Below, one piece after another: positions 15,041 to 23,761 of a stretch of DNA of 64,000 nt. The stretch's first letter is position 1; each line of letters opens with the position of its first letter. The notes under the pieces were generated by a model. The model made no database searches and had not been told where the DNA came from. It saw only the letters and a list, made by a program, of their open reading frames with translations. Where the stretch lies: NCBI GenBank assembly GCA_014649355.1, contig BMSW01000001.1, positions 124,001 through 188,000 of the forward strand. Direction: 5' to 3'. The position numbers and the translations under genes are program-made. The DNA is from Streptomyces althioticus. Its GTDB lineage: Bacteria; Actinomycetota; Actinomycetes; Streptomycetales; Streptomycetaceae.

Positions 15041-15098
15041 ACATCGCTGCCACGACGGTTTTCAAGACCGTTCCCTTCGGCCGCTCGGGCACGCCTCC
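15012..15098 (-). tRNA. tRNA-Ser (anticodon UGA)
   Basis: 87 nt on the complement. The acceptor stem GGAGGCG/CGCCTCC has discriminator G, the anticodon arm is ACGGT-CTTGAAA-ACCGT with UGA, a long class II variable arm follows, and the T-arm is GTGGG-TTCAAAT-CCCAC. CCA is not encoded. The gene is intact, so integration restored a complete tRNA. It is the target of the AICE. Confidence 0.95.
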
Positions 15099-15162
15099 CC
15101 GCGCCGGCCGGTGATCGGCGGCGCGGGGACAAGGGTAACGGGTGCGGGGGTGGCGGGTGGGG

Positions 15163-16605
15163 TCAGCTGTCGCCCACGCGGGAGCCCAAGGTGAGTTCCG
15201 TGGTCCGCTCCTTGCCGCCGCGTTCGTAGGTGATCGTCACCTCGTCGCCGGGCTTGTGCGTCCAGATCTCGCCGATCAGCGTCGGGCCGGAGTCGATGAC
15301 CCGGTCGTCGAGCTTGGTGATGACGTCACCCGGCTTCAGGCCCGCCTTGTCCGCGGGGCCGCCCGGGTCGACGGGCTCAGTGCCGCCCACGCCCTGCTCG
15401 GTGATCTTCGCGCCGTTGGTGGTGTCCTCCAGGGAGACGGACGCGCCGATCTTGGCGTACACCGGCTTGCCGTTCTCGATCAGCTCCTGGGCGACGTACT
15501 TGGCCTGGTTGATCGGGATGGCGAAGCCGAGGCCGATGGAGCCGGCCTGGCCCGTGCCGAAGCCGCCGTTGCTGGTCGACTGGATCGCGGAGTTGATGCC
15601 GATCACGTTGCCCTGCGCGTCCAGCAGCGGACCGCCGGAGTTGCCCGGGTTGATCGACGCGTCGGTCTGCAGCGCGCTCATGTAGGAGGCCTTGCTCCCG
15701 CTGCCGTCGCTGGAGGCGACCGGGCGGTTCTTCGCGCTGATGATGCCGGTCGTCACCGTGTCGGACAGGCCGAAGGGCGCGCCGATCGCGATGGTCGAGT
15801 CGCCGACCGCCACGTCGTCGGAGTTGCCCAGGGTCAGCGGCTTGAGGTCCGACGGCGCGTTCTTCAGCTTGATGACGGCGACGTCGTACCCCTGCGCGTT
15901 GCCGACGACCTCCGCCTCGTACTTCTTGCCGTCGGGGAACGTCGCGGAGAGGTTGCCGCCGTCGACGGCTTCCGCCACCACGTGGTTGTTGGTGACGATG
16001 TGGCCCTGCTTGTCGAAGACGAAGCCGGTGCCCGTGCCGCCCTCGCCGCTGCTGCTCGCCGCCTCGATGGTGACCGTGCTGGGCAGCGCCGCCGCCACGA
16101 CCGCGGCGACCGTGCCCGGGTCGCGCTTGACGTTGCCGCCGGTGGTGCCCGCCGACACGGTCGTCGAGCCGCCGCTGTCGTTCTCCCGGGCGAGCGTGTA
16201 GCCGAGGCCGCCGCCCAGGCCACCCGCGACCAGCGCGGCCACCAGGACCGCGGCGACGAGCCCGCCGCGCCCGCGGCCGTTCTTCGGCGCGGGCTGCTGG
16301 TGCGCGGCACCCCAGCCGGCGCCCCAGCCGCCACCGCCCTGGCCCGCGGCGCCGTGTCCCGCGCCGCCGGCGCCGTACGCCGGGGTGGACGGCGGCGGGG
16401 GCGGCGGCCAGGACGGGTCGGGGGCGGAGGTGGACTCGCCCCGGTCGTGGTGGGCCTGGGAGGCCGGGGGGCCGTAGGGGTCGCCGGCCGCCGGAGCCGA
16501 CCCCGGGTGCGCGCCCTGGGGTGCGGAAGCAGCGGGAGCATCCGCCGGGGGCGGCGGAGCCGACGGGGCCGGGGGTACCGCGGTGCCCTCGTTCTCGGTG
16601 CTCAC
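15163..16605 (-). CDS. HtrA/DegP-like membrane-anchored serine protease with PDZ domain
   Basis: 480 residues from a GTG with GAGGAGAC 5 nt upstream; the open frame reaches further but without family similarity. A Pro/Gly-rich cytoplasmic N-terminus (1-110) is followed by one membrane helix (about 115-138). The trypsin-like domain has the triad H208 (TNNHVV), D241 (YDVAVIK) and S323 (GNSGGP). A PDZ domain (about 385-470, GLKPGDVITKLDD) closes the protein. HtrA proteases degrade or refold misfolded extracytoplasmic proteins; expression is often CssRS-dependent. It is the first chromosomal protein gene beyond the AICE junction and is divergent from the phosphodiesterase gene. Confidence 0.93.
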   Translation of the reverse strand: MSTENEGTAVPPAPSAPPPPADAPAASAPQGAHPGSAPAAGDPYGPPASQAHHDRGESTSAPDPSWPPPPPPSTPAYGAGGAGHGAAGQGGGGWGAGWGAAHQQPAPKNGRGRGGLVAAVLVAALVAGGLGGGLGYTLARENDSGGSTTVSAGTTGGNVKRDPGTVAAVVAAALPSTVTIEAASSSGEGGTGTGFVFDKQGHIVTNNHVVAEAVDGGNLSATFPDGKKYEAEVVGNAQGYDVAVIKLKNAPSDLKPLTLGNSDDVAVGDSTIAIGAPFGLSDTVTTGIISAKNRPVASSDGSGSKASYMSALQTDASINPGNSGGPLLDAQGNVIGINSAIQSTSNGGFGTGQAGSIGLGFAIPINQAKYVAQELIENGKPVYAKIGASVSLEDTTNGAKITEQGVGGTEPVDPGGPADKAGLKPGDVITKLDDRVIDSGPTLIGEIWTHKPGDEVTITYERGGKERTTELTLGSRVGDS

Positions 16606-16898
16606 AGCTTGTCTCCTCGATCCACGGCTGTTCGGTCTCGGTCGCACTCGGGCCCGCATGTCACGCGCGCCTGACGCCCGGCGCGACGCGGATGGAGCTG
16701 TGCACGTCTCTTTGTATGACGTCAGCTTTTCCCACACGCCGTCAGGGCACCGTAAGCCGTTCCTGTGGGTCCGGGGTCATTCTTTATATAGGGCATTACT
16801 CACGTAAGGTGCGCCACTCGATGGCTCCGACCGGACTGCCGTACCGATCACGCCACACCGCCCGCCCACCGGCCGACGCGCGGTGGCACCATGACGCG

Positions 16899-17729
16899 GT
16901 GACCCACGCACGTCAGCACCTGACCCGAGTCGTCGCACACCGCGGGGCGTCCGAGGACGCCCCCGAGCACACCCTGGCCGCGTACCGCAAGGCGATCGAG
17001 GACGGCGCGGACGCACTCGAGTGCGACGTACGCCTCACCGCCGACGGACACCTGGTGTGTGTACACGACCGTCGCGTCAACCGTACGTCGAACGGGCGCG
17101 GCGCCGTGTCGGCGCTCGAGCTCTCCGATCTCGCCGCGCTCGACTTCGGCTCGTGGAAGACCCGGGACGCGGCCGGCGGGCCCCGCGTCGAGGAGCCCGA
17201 CTGGGAGCACCGCCCCGAGGACCGCGAGGCCACCTCCGTACTCACCCTGGAGCGGTTGCTGGAGCTCGTCGCCGACGCCGGACGCCGGGTGGAACTGGCG
17301 ATCGAGACCAAGCACCCCACGCGCTGGGCGGGGCAGGTCGAGGAACGGCTGCTGGTCCTGCTCAAGCGGTTCGGGCTGGACGCGCCCGTCTCCCGCGAGG
17401 ACTCGCCGGTGCGCGTCATGAGCTTCTCCGCGCGCTCCCTGCACCGCGTGCGCGCCGCGTCCCCGACGATGCCGACGGTCTACCTCATGCAGTTCGTCAC
17501 ACCGCGGCTGCGCGACGGGCGGCTGCCCGAGGGCGTGGACATCGCGGGTCCCTCGATCCGCATCGTGCGCAGCCACCCCGCCTACATCGAGCGCCTCAAG
17601 CGGACCGGGCGCCAGGTGCACGTCTGGACGGTCAACGAGCCGGCGGACGTCGACCTGTGCGTGGGTCTCGGCGTGGACGCCATCATCACCAACCGGCCGC
17701 GTGCGGTGCTCGACCGGCTCGGGCGCTGA
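16899..17729 (+). CDS. Glycerophosphodiester phosphodiesterase
   Basis: 276 residues from the GTG at 16899. An in-frame ATG at 16821 is possible, but the extra 26 residues are unlike the family. The GDPD TIM barrel shows VAHRGASEDAPEHT (H14, R15, E23), the metal ligands ECD (E41, D43) and VHD (H56), and the later IETK and VWTVNEP strands. No signal peptide is seen, so the enzyme is probably cytoplasmic. It hydrolyses glycerophosphodiesters to glycerol-3-phosphate and an alcohol. An insertion rich in charged residues (about 95-118) follows the second strand. The gene stands alone; the ATP-binding protein downstream is separated by more than 350 nt. Confidence 0.9.
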   Translation: MTHARQHLTRVVAHRGASEDAPEHTLAAYRKAIEDGADALECDVRLTADGHLVCVHDRRVNRTSNGRGAVSALELSDLAALDFGSWKTRDAAGGPRVEEPDWEHRPEDREATSVLTLERLLELVADAGRRVELAIETKHPTRWAGQVEERLLVLLKRFGLDAPVSREDSPVRVMSFSARSLHRVRAASPTMPTVYLMQFVTPRLRDGRLPEGVDIAGPSIRIVRSHPAYIERLKRTGRQVHVWTVNEPADVDLCVGLGVDAIITNRPRAVLDRLGR

Positions 17730-18085
17730 GCTGCGAAGACGCCTCTTCGGTACGGATGGACGCGGTGCGGCCCGGCTCGGTCGGTGGCCCGCGAACCCGG
17801 CGGATGACAGGCCGGAAGCGGACCCCGGAACCCTCCCAGAGCGTCGCATCCGTCCCGTGTGTCCCAGTGGTTGTCGCCCACCTCTTGACCCACGGGACCG
17901 GTCGCCCACATCCTCATATCTCGGCCACATCGACGAAATCCAGCCATGTGACTACGGGGAGTGCTCCGGCGCGTTCGGTGCGTATTCGATCGTTCCAAGT
18001 GCGTCACCGCGCGCGGATCGGCCGGTTTCCGGTTCAGGCCGATGGGGCATCCACACCGTGGCGTGGGGCGAAGGAGGTCTCGGGG
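17730..18085. other. Intergenic region upstream of an anti-sigma-like gene
   Basis: 356 nt. Open frames here are continuations of GC-biased frames with no family likeness. The stretch 17880-18000 is lower in GC and probably holds the promoter for the HATPase gene. No clear paired -35/-10 or hairpin was found. Confidence 0.4.
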
Positions 18086-18643
18086 GTGGCGTTGGTGGTG
18101 GCACAGGAGGTGCCCACGTCGTCGAGCATGGCCGTGCCCCATGGCCCTGCGGGCGTGGGGAAGGCGAGGCGCCGGATGCGCACGCAGCTGCGTGACGGAG
18201 GCGTCCCGGAATCGGTCGTCGACGATGCCGTACTGATCCTTTCCGAGCTGTTGAGCAACGCGTGCAAACACGGCCGGCCCCTGGGCGACAGCCTGGCGGG
18301 CGACGGCGACGTGCGTGCGGCCTGGCGGGTGGACCCGCGCGGTCGGCTCGTCGTCGAGGTCACCGACGGGGGCGGTCCGACCCGCCCAGCGCCTGCCACC
18401 CCGTCGGTCACCGCGCACGGCGGCCGCGGGCTCAACATCATCTCCGCGCTCTCCGACGACTGGGGCGTGCGCGACGAGGTGCCCGGGGAGGTCACGGTGT
18501 GGGTCGTCGTCCACGAGGACGTGCACGACCCGGACGCCGGGAGCTGCCACCGCCGCGAGGACTTCGCGGCACGGGTGACGGCCCCGCCGGTCGCACGCCT
18601 CACCGGGCTGGACTTCGCGGACGTCTTCGACGACCTGGACTGA
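18086..18643 (+). CDS. RsbW-like ATP-binding protein (HATPase_c)
   Basis: 185 residues from a GTG with AAGGAGG 8 nt upstream. The GHKL ATPase motifs are clear: N box SELLSNACKHG (about 55-65), G1 box VTDGGG (about 93-98) and G2 box GGRGLNIISALSDDWG (about 111-126). There is no sensor or phosphoacceptor domain. Streptomyces encode dozens of such single-domain proteins resembling anti-sigma factor kinases of the RsbW/SpoIIAB type. Partners (an anti-anti-sigma factor or PP2C phosphatase) are not adjacent, though a GAF-PP2C protein lies about 3.5 kb downstream. The acidic C-terminal 45 residues are unusual for the family. Confidence 0.85.
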   Translation: MALVVAQEVPTSSSMAVPHGPAGVGKARRRMRTQLRDGGVPESVVDDAVLILSELLSNACKHGRPLGDSLAGDGDVRAAWRVDPRGRLVVEVTDGGGPTRPAPATPSVTAHGGRGLNIISALSDDWGVRDEVPGEVTVWVVVHEDVHDPDAGSCHRREDFAARVTAPPVARLTGLDFADVFDDLD

Positions 18644-18674
18644 CCGCCCACGGTGCCGGGGCAGGCTCCCCGGC

Positions 18675-18756
18675 AGCCCGCACCTCGTGAGGCTCCGCCC
18701 GCAGCCCACACCTCGTGAGGCTCCCCCGGCAGCAGCCCGCACCTCGTAGGGCTGCC
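18675..18756. repeat. Three tandem copies of a 22-nt repeat
   Basis: Copies of AGCCCGCACCTCGTGAGGCT(CC) begin at 18675, 18703 and 18734. Copy 2 has one change (A for G), copy 3 has a small change in the middle (GTAGGGCTGCC). Spacing is 28 and 31 nt. The array lies in a 269-nt gap between two genes and has no CRISPR-like spacers. Confidence 0.65.
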
Positions 18757-18810
18757 CGACACCCTGCACCGTCCAGCTCTCCCGAGAGGGCCGCCACGGG
18801 GCGCTCCGGG

Positions 18811-18838
18811 TTGTCCACAGGCCACCCCGTCGTCCACA
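18811..18838. other. Pair of DnaA-box-like sites
   Basis: TTGTCCACA (18811-18819) matches the Streptomyces DnaA box consensus perfectly, and TCGTCCACA (18830-18838) differs by one base. They are 19 nt apart, upstream of the SEC-C gene. Confidence 0.5.
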
Positions 18839-18912
18839 GGTTCCCGTCGGCCGTGGCGCGAACGGCTAGGCTCGCGCCGTACGAGACGAGCCGTAACCGG
18901 GAGACACCCACG

Positions 18913-19878
18913 ATGGCCAAGAAGCGACCTCAGACGAAGGCCAAGCGCCCGCAGCTCACGGACGGGCAGATCCCGGTCGTCGGCGCGCGCGAACCCTGCC
19001 CCTGCGGCAGCGGCCGCCGCTACAAGGCGTGCCACGGCCGCGCAGCCGCGCAGGCGGTGACCGAGCTGGTGCACCGCCCGTTCGAAGGCCTTCCGGGCGA
19101 GTGCGACTGGGTGGCGCTGCGCGAGCTGGTGCCCGCCGCGACCGTCGAGCTGACCCTGAAGGGCGGCCTGCCCGAGGGCGTCCCGTCCGTCACCCTGGCC
19201 ACGGTGCTTCCGATGGCCTGGCCGGCGCTCCGCCGCGACGACGGCTCGGTGCTGCTCGGCCTGCAGAACGACACGCCTTCCGGCGACCTCAGCCGCGATC
19301 TCGCCGACACGCTGCAGCGCGCGCTGACCGCCGAGCCGGGCACCCCGGTGCAGGCCCGCCGTGCGCCCGCCGACGGCTCCCGGCTGCAGGACCTGCTCGA
19401 CCCGGAGGGCGCTTTCGAGCCGGTCGTGCACGACGGGTTCGAGTTCTGGGTCCCGGACCCGGAGAACGCCTCGCCGGACGTCGCCGCCTCCCTGGAGCGG
19501 GCGAACGCGGCGGCGATCCCGACCGTGAAGCTGACGGGCGTGGACTCCGCGTACTGGTGCGAGACGCCTGAGAAGAACCACCTGCGGTGGGTCATGCCGC
19601 ACGCGGAGGAGCAGCTCCTGGACGCGCTCGCGCGGCTGCACGCGGCGGGCCGCTCCTCACTCGGCGAGGGCACCCGTCTGGTCGGCTCCTTCCGCGCCCA
19701 CGGGCTCACCGTGCCGGTCTGGGACCTGCCGAGCGAGGTCCGCGCGGACGACGTGGAGAAGCCGGCCGCCGAGTTCGCCGAGCGGCTCGCCGCCGCACTG
19801 GCGACCGACGCCCCGCTCACCGCGGACGAGCGCCGGGCGCGCGGCGGTCTGACGAACCGCCAGGTCACGCTGAGCTGA
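18913..19878 (+). CDS. SEC-C motif protein (DUF5926-like)
   Basis: 321 residues from the ATG at 18913 with GGGAGA 8 nt upstream. A basic N-terminus (KKRPQTKAKRPQ) leads to a SEC-C zinc motif, CPCGSGRRYKACH (C29, C31, C40, H41), as found at the end of SecA. The rest is an alpha/beta domain with no catalytic motif that I recognise, matching what is annotated in Streptomyces as DUF5926 and sometimes misnamed preprotein translocase SecA. It is not SecA, since it lacks the DEAD motor. Two DnaA-box-like sites precede the gene and a strong terminator follows it. Confidence 0.8.
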   Translation: MAKKRPQTKAKRPQLTDGQIPVVGAREPCPCGSGRRYKACHGRAAAQAVTELVHRPFEGLPGECDWVALRELVPAATVELTLKGGLPEGVPSVTLATVLPMAWPALRRDDGSVLLGLQNDTPSGDLSRDLADTLQRALTAEPGTPVQARRAPADGSRLQDLLDPEGAFEPVVHDGFEFWVPDPENASPDVAASLERANAAAIPTVKLTGVDSAYWCETPEKNHLRWVMPHAEEQLLDALARLHAAGRSSLGEGTRLVGSFRAHGLTVPVWDLPSEVRADDVEKPAAEFAERLAAALATDAPLTADERRARGGLTNRQVTLS

Positions 19879-19905
19879 GGCGCCGCGCACCCGGCTTCCC
19901 GCGGG

Positions 19906-19935
19906 TGTCCCGGGCGGGCCGAACCGCCCGGGACA
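19906..19935 (+). terminator. Terminator after the SEC-C gene
   Basis: A perfect 12-bp stem TGTCCCGGGCGG (19906-19917) pairs with 19924-19935 around a 6-nt loop, followed by TCTCCTT. Confidence 0.75.
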
Positions 19936-20196
19936 CATCTCCTTACGCTCGCGTAACTCCCCGTACTCACAAGCCAGTCGGTGACTGGAAACGCCGAGAT
20001 CGAATTTGCTTACCGCCGATCTCTTGTTACCGTTCCAGTAGCCCGGTTGCTGGTGCATCCCCCGTCGCCAGCAACCGGGTCTTTGTGTGCCCGCCACACG
20101 CCCTCCGTCCGGGCCTCCGCACGGGCTCCCGGCGCCGGCCGCTCCGCATCCCGGGCCGGCACACGGCCTCCCCGGGCGTGGGTACAGGGACGCGTC
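19936..20196. other. Intergenic region with a strong hairpin and a possible small RNA
   Basis: The only structured part is the hairpin 20042-20079. Promoter-like boxes TTGCTT (20006-20011) and TACCGT (20028-20033), 16 nt apart, precede it. A short transcript of about 45 nt ending at the hairpin is possible. Confidence 0.3.
20042..20083 (+). terminator. Rho-independent terminator with U-rich tail
   Basis: CCCGGTTGCTGG (20042-20053) pairs perfectly with 20068-20079 over a 14-nt loop and is followed by TCTTTG. This is one of the few hairpins in the window with a real U-tract on the + strand. Confidence 0.7.
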
Positions 20197-20901
20197 TCAC
20201 CGCTCTCTCCCCGACGGCGAGTTGCTCCCGGCCCGCAACAGCAGCCGCCCCTCCCGTCCACCGCCCGCGTGGGCGGCGAACTCCGCGACCGCCGTGTACC
20301 GCAGCGGCTCGCCCTCCAGACGTACGCGCGGCGTCTCGCACAGGGACGGGTCGTCCCCCGCCCCCGCCACGCACCGGCTCCGCACGCTGTGCCCGTCCGG
20401 ACCGAGCAGGGACAGGGTCGCGTCCAGGGGCGCGCCGGTGGTGTTGCGGTAGTACGTCCGCGCCCACACGTCCTCTCCCCGCACCACCACGCACGTCTGC
20501 GCCTCCACGCCGTCGGGCGAGGACAGGGCGGGGCCACAGCGCAGGGCGGTCGACACAGGCGCGCCCGGCGGCGCCTCGTCCGCCGTCGGCGCCCGCACCA
20601 GGACGTCCCCGTCCTCCGGGACGCGGATCTCCGTTGCGCCCCACTCGGAAGCGTGGCCTCCGGGGACGCGTCCGTCGGGCGCGTTTCTCTTCTCCGCGGG
20701 GATCTCCGCAGCACTCTTCTCGGGGACGGAAATCGGACGCAGATCGTCCGGCCCGGCCGAGGGATGGTTCCGGCCGTCGTCCTGGCCCGCGCAGGCGACC
20801 GCCAGCGGCAGCGTGAGCGCGCAGGCCGCCGCGACGCCCGCGAGGGCGGTCGCTCGGACTCTGCGGGACGCCCGGGCACGTCCCCCGGCATGACGCGGCA
20901 T
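20197..20901 (-). CDS. Secreted hypothetical protein
   Basis: 234 residues. An Arg-rich n-region is followed by a hydrophobic core (about 16-35, ALAGVAAACALTLPLAVA) and then CAG, so a Sec signal peptide, possibly a lipobox (AVAC). The mature part is a beta-rich domain of about 140 residues with four cysteines likely forming disulfides (RCGPALS, QTCVVV, SRCVAG, SLCETP). I recognise no family. Its leftward orientation makes it convergent with the SEC-C gene, and it is 58 nt from the prim-pol-like gene upstream, with which it may be co-transcribed. Confidence 0.65.
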   Translation of the reverse strand: MPRHAGGRARASRRVRATALAGVAAACALTLPLAVACAGQDDGRNHPSAGPDDLRPISVPEKSAAEIPAEKRNAPDGRVPGGHASEWGATEIRVPEDGDVLVRAPTADEAPPGAPVSTALRCGPALSSPDGVEAQTCVVVRGEDVWARTYYRNTTGAPLDATLSLLGPDGHSVRSRCVAGAGDDPSLCETPRVRLEGEPLRYTAVAEFAAHAGGGREGRLLLRAGSNSPSGRER

Positions 20902-20959
20902 GTCCCGGGAAGATAGCGGCCCCGCACGGGCTGCCGGGCGCGGCGCGCGACGGCGCCGC

Positions 20960-21625
20960 CTACATCTCGGGGGCGCTCACACCCGTACGGGTGAGGGCGT
21001 CGACCAGCACGTCCACCACGGCCTCGACGTCGGGCATCCAGGGCGACGCCGAGCCGGGCAGCGGCGCCCGCTCCCAGCGGATCTCCCCCTGCGCGGTGAC
21101 CGACGGGGGCAGGGCCAGGTAGCCGCCCTCGCCGTGGAAGCGGAGGGAGCCGGGGACGAAGTCCTGGGCGTACAGCAGCTCGCCCAGCTGCTCCAGGGAG
21201 TACGGCTTGACGAGGATCGCCCAGCGGGTCGGCGAGGCGACGACCGGGCCGAGCCGCATCCCCCGGCGGTCCAGCGCGGCGAGCGCGCGGGCGGCCGGCA
21301 GGGCGGGCAGGGACACCGCGCACGGGGCCTTGCCGCCGGTGGCGAGCACGATCGGTGCCGTCGGCCGGTTGGTCCACCACCAGCGCACCATCCGCGCGTC
21401 GGTGGTGGCGGCGAGAAGGCCGGGGTCGAACGGATGGGCGCCCGGCACCGTGCACTCCGGGTCGGGGCAGGCGCAGCGGGACCCGTCCTGCGGGTCGGCC
21501 GCCACGCCGGGGAGTACGGGCCACTGCCACTCCGCGGCGAAGGTCAGGGCCGCACCGATCAGATCGGGCCCCTCGTCACCACGCCGGGACAGGAGCCTGC
21601 GTCGCCTTCCGAGGATCTCGCGCAT
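20960..21625 (-). CDS. Degenerate prim-pol (AEP-like) domain protein
   Basis: 221 residues from the ATG at 21625 (AAAGGAA upstream). The layout follows the bifunctional DNA primase/polymerase N-terminal domain: LIGAALTFAAEWQWPVLPG, a CACPDPEC knuckle with a HP motif, WWWTNRPTAPIVLATGG, and FHGEGGYLALPPS. The acidic metal-binding strand expected after ATGG reads CAVSLPAL here, with no DxD pair, so catalysis is doubtful. Chromosomal single-domain prim-pol-like proteins of this kind are common in Streptomyces and have no known role. It is a chromosomal counterpart to the AICE prim-pol at 10445-11293. It may be co-transcribed with the secreted protein downstream. Confidence 0.75.
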   Translation of the reverse strand: MREILGRRRRLLSRRGDEGPDLIGAALTFAAEWQWPVLPGVAADPQDGSRCACPDPECTVPGAHPFDPGLLAATTDARMVRWWWTNRPTAPIVLATGGKAPCAVSLPALPAARALAALDRRGMRLGPVVASPTRWAILVKPYSLEQLGELLYAQDFVPGSLRFHGEGGYLALPPSVTAQGEIRWERAPLPGSASPWMPDVEAVVDVLVDALTRTGVSAPEM

Positions 21626-22127
21626 GAGCGCTCGTTCCTTTCCGTTGCACGCCTGGCAACACCGTGGACCATTCACGTCATGTGTCGATCACTTCACTGT
21701 GCGTACCTGTTGGCGCATCACACCCCCGCGCCGGGCAGGGGGAACCCCCAGGGGCCGGGCATGGGCTGCCTCCGCGGCCGTTCCACCCATACAGCGTCTA
21801 TCAGAAGTACGGGTACGGCGTGGGGTGGCGAAGTCTGGCGTTTACCGTCGCGCGTGTTTCTCTCCGCCTCCGCCACGGGAGGATGGGGCACGGTCGTCGG
21901 TGGTTAAGACGCCCGGGTCCGTCGCCAGGTTCCCGGGCGGTTCCCAACCACCCCTGGCCTTCTCCGAGTACGTACCCATCACGACCGCTGTGACGCTCCG
22001 TCGAGCAAGGCCAGTCGACCGCAGTAAGCCTCCCCCTGAGGCAGTTTCAAGCCAACTTCGCATTTCGGCAAGAGTTCCATCGGGAGTTCTTCTCGGTCAC
22101 ACGGACACCAGGAATCCCAGCAGGACA
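21626..22127. other. Long intergenic region upstream of the PP2C gene
   Basis: About 500 nt, with no supported gene; the frames running through it lack family similarity and ribosome sites. Base composition drops between 22010 and 22130. This probably holds divergent promoters and a leader for the phosphatase gene. Confidence 0.4.
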
Positions 22128-23639
22128 ATGCTGGACATCTCCTCACGAGTACGTGTACATGTGGAGACACTGCCGGCGACGCAGAACGACATGGGGGTTT
22201 GCGATGCTTTTGAGCAGTACGTACCGGCCGGAAAGCCGGACGCCATGAACGCTCCGCACCCTCCGAAAGTGGCCGGAATCGATTCAACGGTTCCCGCCCC
22301 CGCACACACTGTCGCGCCCGCCACGGGTACCACCCCGTCCGCCGCGTCACACCCCCACAGCGCCCCGGGCGCGCTGCTCCAGGACCGCCTCGCCGGCTGG
22401 GTCTCGGACCTCACCACCCTGCACGAACTGACCGAACGACTGGTCCGCGCCGGCACGCTCGACGCCGCCCTGGACGAACTGCTGCGCGCGGGAGCCGCCC
22501 TGGTGGGCGCCCGGCGCGGGCTCGTCGCCCTGGAGCCCGCCGACGGGCGCGGGCCCTCCACGACCGTCGGGCTGGGCCTCGGCCGCGCGGACCTGGGCCA
22601 CTTGGAGACGGTGCCGCGCGGCGCCCTGCCGCACGGCCGGATCCTCGACGGACTGCCCGGCGGGGACGACGGCGTCGCCGAGCCCGACCTGTTCGCCGAG
22701 CAGAGCCTCGACCCCCGGCACCGTGAGGTGGCCGCCCGCCTCGGCTACGCCGCCAGCTACGCCCTGCCCCTCGCCACCGACACCGCCGGACGCCTCGGCG
22801 CGGTCGTCTGGCTGTACGACGAACCCGCCGAACCCGTCGAGCGGCAGCGCCACCTCGTCGGCCTGTACGTCCGGCACGCCGCGGAGCACCTCGCCCGGCT
22901 CCTCGAACTGGAGCACACGCGCGCGTCGATGGCCACGATGACCGAGGAGCTGCTGCCCTCCCGCCTGCCGCGGGTGGCAGGCGTGCAGCTCGCCGCGCGC
23001 CATCGCACCTGCCCGAGCGGAGGCGGGGACTGGTACGACGCGCTGCCGCTGCCGGACGCCGCGCTCGGACTCGCCGTCGGCTCCGTCACCGGGTCCGGCC
23101 CCAGCGCCGTCGCCGCGATGGGCCGGCTGCGGGCGTCCCTGCGGGCGTACGCCGTGATGGAGGGCGAGGACCCGGTTGCTGTCCTCTCCGACCTGGAGCT
23201 GTTGCTGCGGCTGACCGAGCCGGCCCGGTCGGCCACCGCGCTGTTCGGCTACTGCGAGCCCGCGGTGCGCCGGATCACCCTGGCCGGGGCCGGGCACAGC
23301 CCGCCGCTGCTGCTCGGCGAGCGCCGCACCGAGTTCGTGGAGACCTCCGTCTCGGCCCCCCTCGGGATGCTCGCGTGCTGGGAGGCGCCCAGCGTGGAGG
23401 TGCAGGCGGAGGCGGGCGACACGGTGCTGCTCTACACCGACGGCCTGCTGCACCGCACCGGCGACCCGACCGACCGCGCCTTCGCCCGGTTGCACGCCGC
23501 CGCGGCCGGGGTGCCGCGGGCGCTGCGCCGCGACCCGGGCGCCGTCGCCGACCACGTACTGCGGGCGGTGCTGCCGGAGGGCGCCGAGGACGCGGACACC
23601 TCGGAGGACGTGGTGCTGCTCGCGGCGCGCTTCGACTGA
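22128..23639 (+). CDS. GAF-domain PP2C (SpoIIE-like) serine/threonine phosphatase
   Basis: 503 residues from the ATG at 22128. A disordered N-terminus (1-85) is followed by a GAF domain (about 90-265) and an SpoIIE/PP2C phosphatase (about 285-503). PP2C metal-binding residues are in SGGGDWYDAL (about 299-308) and in the late strand LLYTDGLLHRT. The usual acidic residue after the VxGxG strand reads VGSVTGSGPSA, where typical family members have VGDVxGHG, so one metal ligand (Asp) is replaced by Ser. Another candidate is TSEDVVLLAARFD at the end. RsbU-type phosphatases dephosphorylate anti-anti-sigma factors; the GAF domain would sense a ligand. The altered site leaves activity uncertain. Confidence 0.85.
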   Translation: MLDISSRVRVHVETLPATQNDMGVCDAFEQYVPAGKPDAMNAPHPPKVAGIDSTVPAPAHTVAPATGTTPSAASHPHSAPGALLQDRLAGWVSDLTTLHELTERLVRAGTLDAALDELLRAGAALVGARRGLVALEPADGRGPSTTVGLGLGRADLGHLETVPRGALPHGRILDGLPGGDDGVAEPDLFAEQSLDPRHREVAARLGYAASYALPLATDTAGRLGAVVWLYDEPAEPVERQRHLVGLYVRHAAEHLARLLELEHTRASMATMTEELLPSRLPRVAGVQLAARHRTCPSGGGDWYDALPLPDAALGLAVGSVTGSGPSAVAAMGRLRASLRAYAVMEGEDPVAVLSDLELLLRLTEPARSATALFGYCEPAVRRITLAGAGHSPPLLLGERRTEFVETSVSAPLGMLACWEAPSVEVQAEAGDTVLLYTDGLLHRTGDPTDRAFARLHAAAAGVPRALRRDPGAVADHVLRAVLPEGAEDADTSEDVVLLAARFD

Positions 23640-23761
23640 TCCGCCCGTCCCGCGCGCCGCTCACCGCGCGTGCTCCCAGGTAACAGGCGCTTCCCCGGTT
23701 CGTCCGTTTCCGCCCGACCGTACGATGGGGGTGGTCCAGTGCCGTATCGAGGAGGATGACC

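Noticed and set aside
18675..18756. 22-nt repeats as CRISPR
   Set aside because: Three copies with 6-9 nt gaps, no spacers of constant length and no cas genes.
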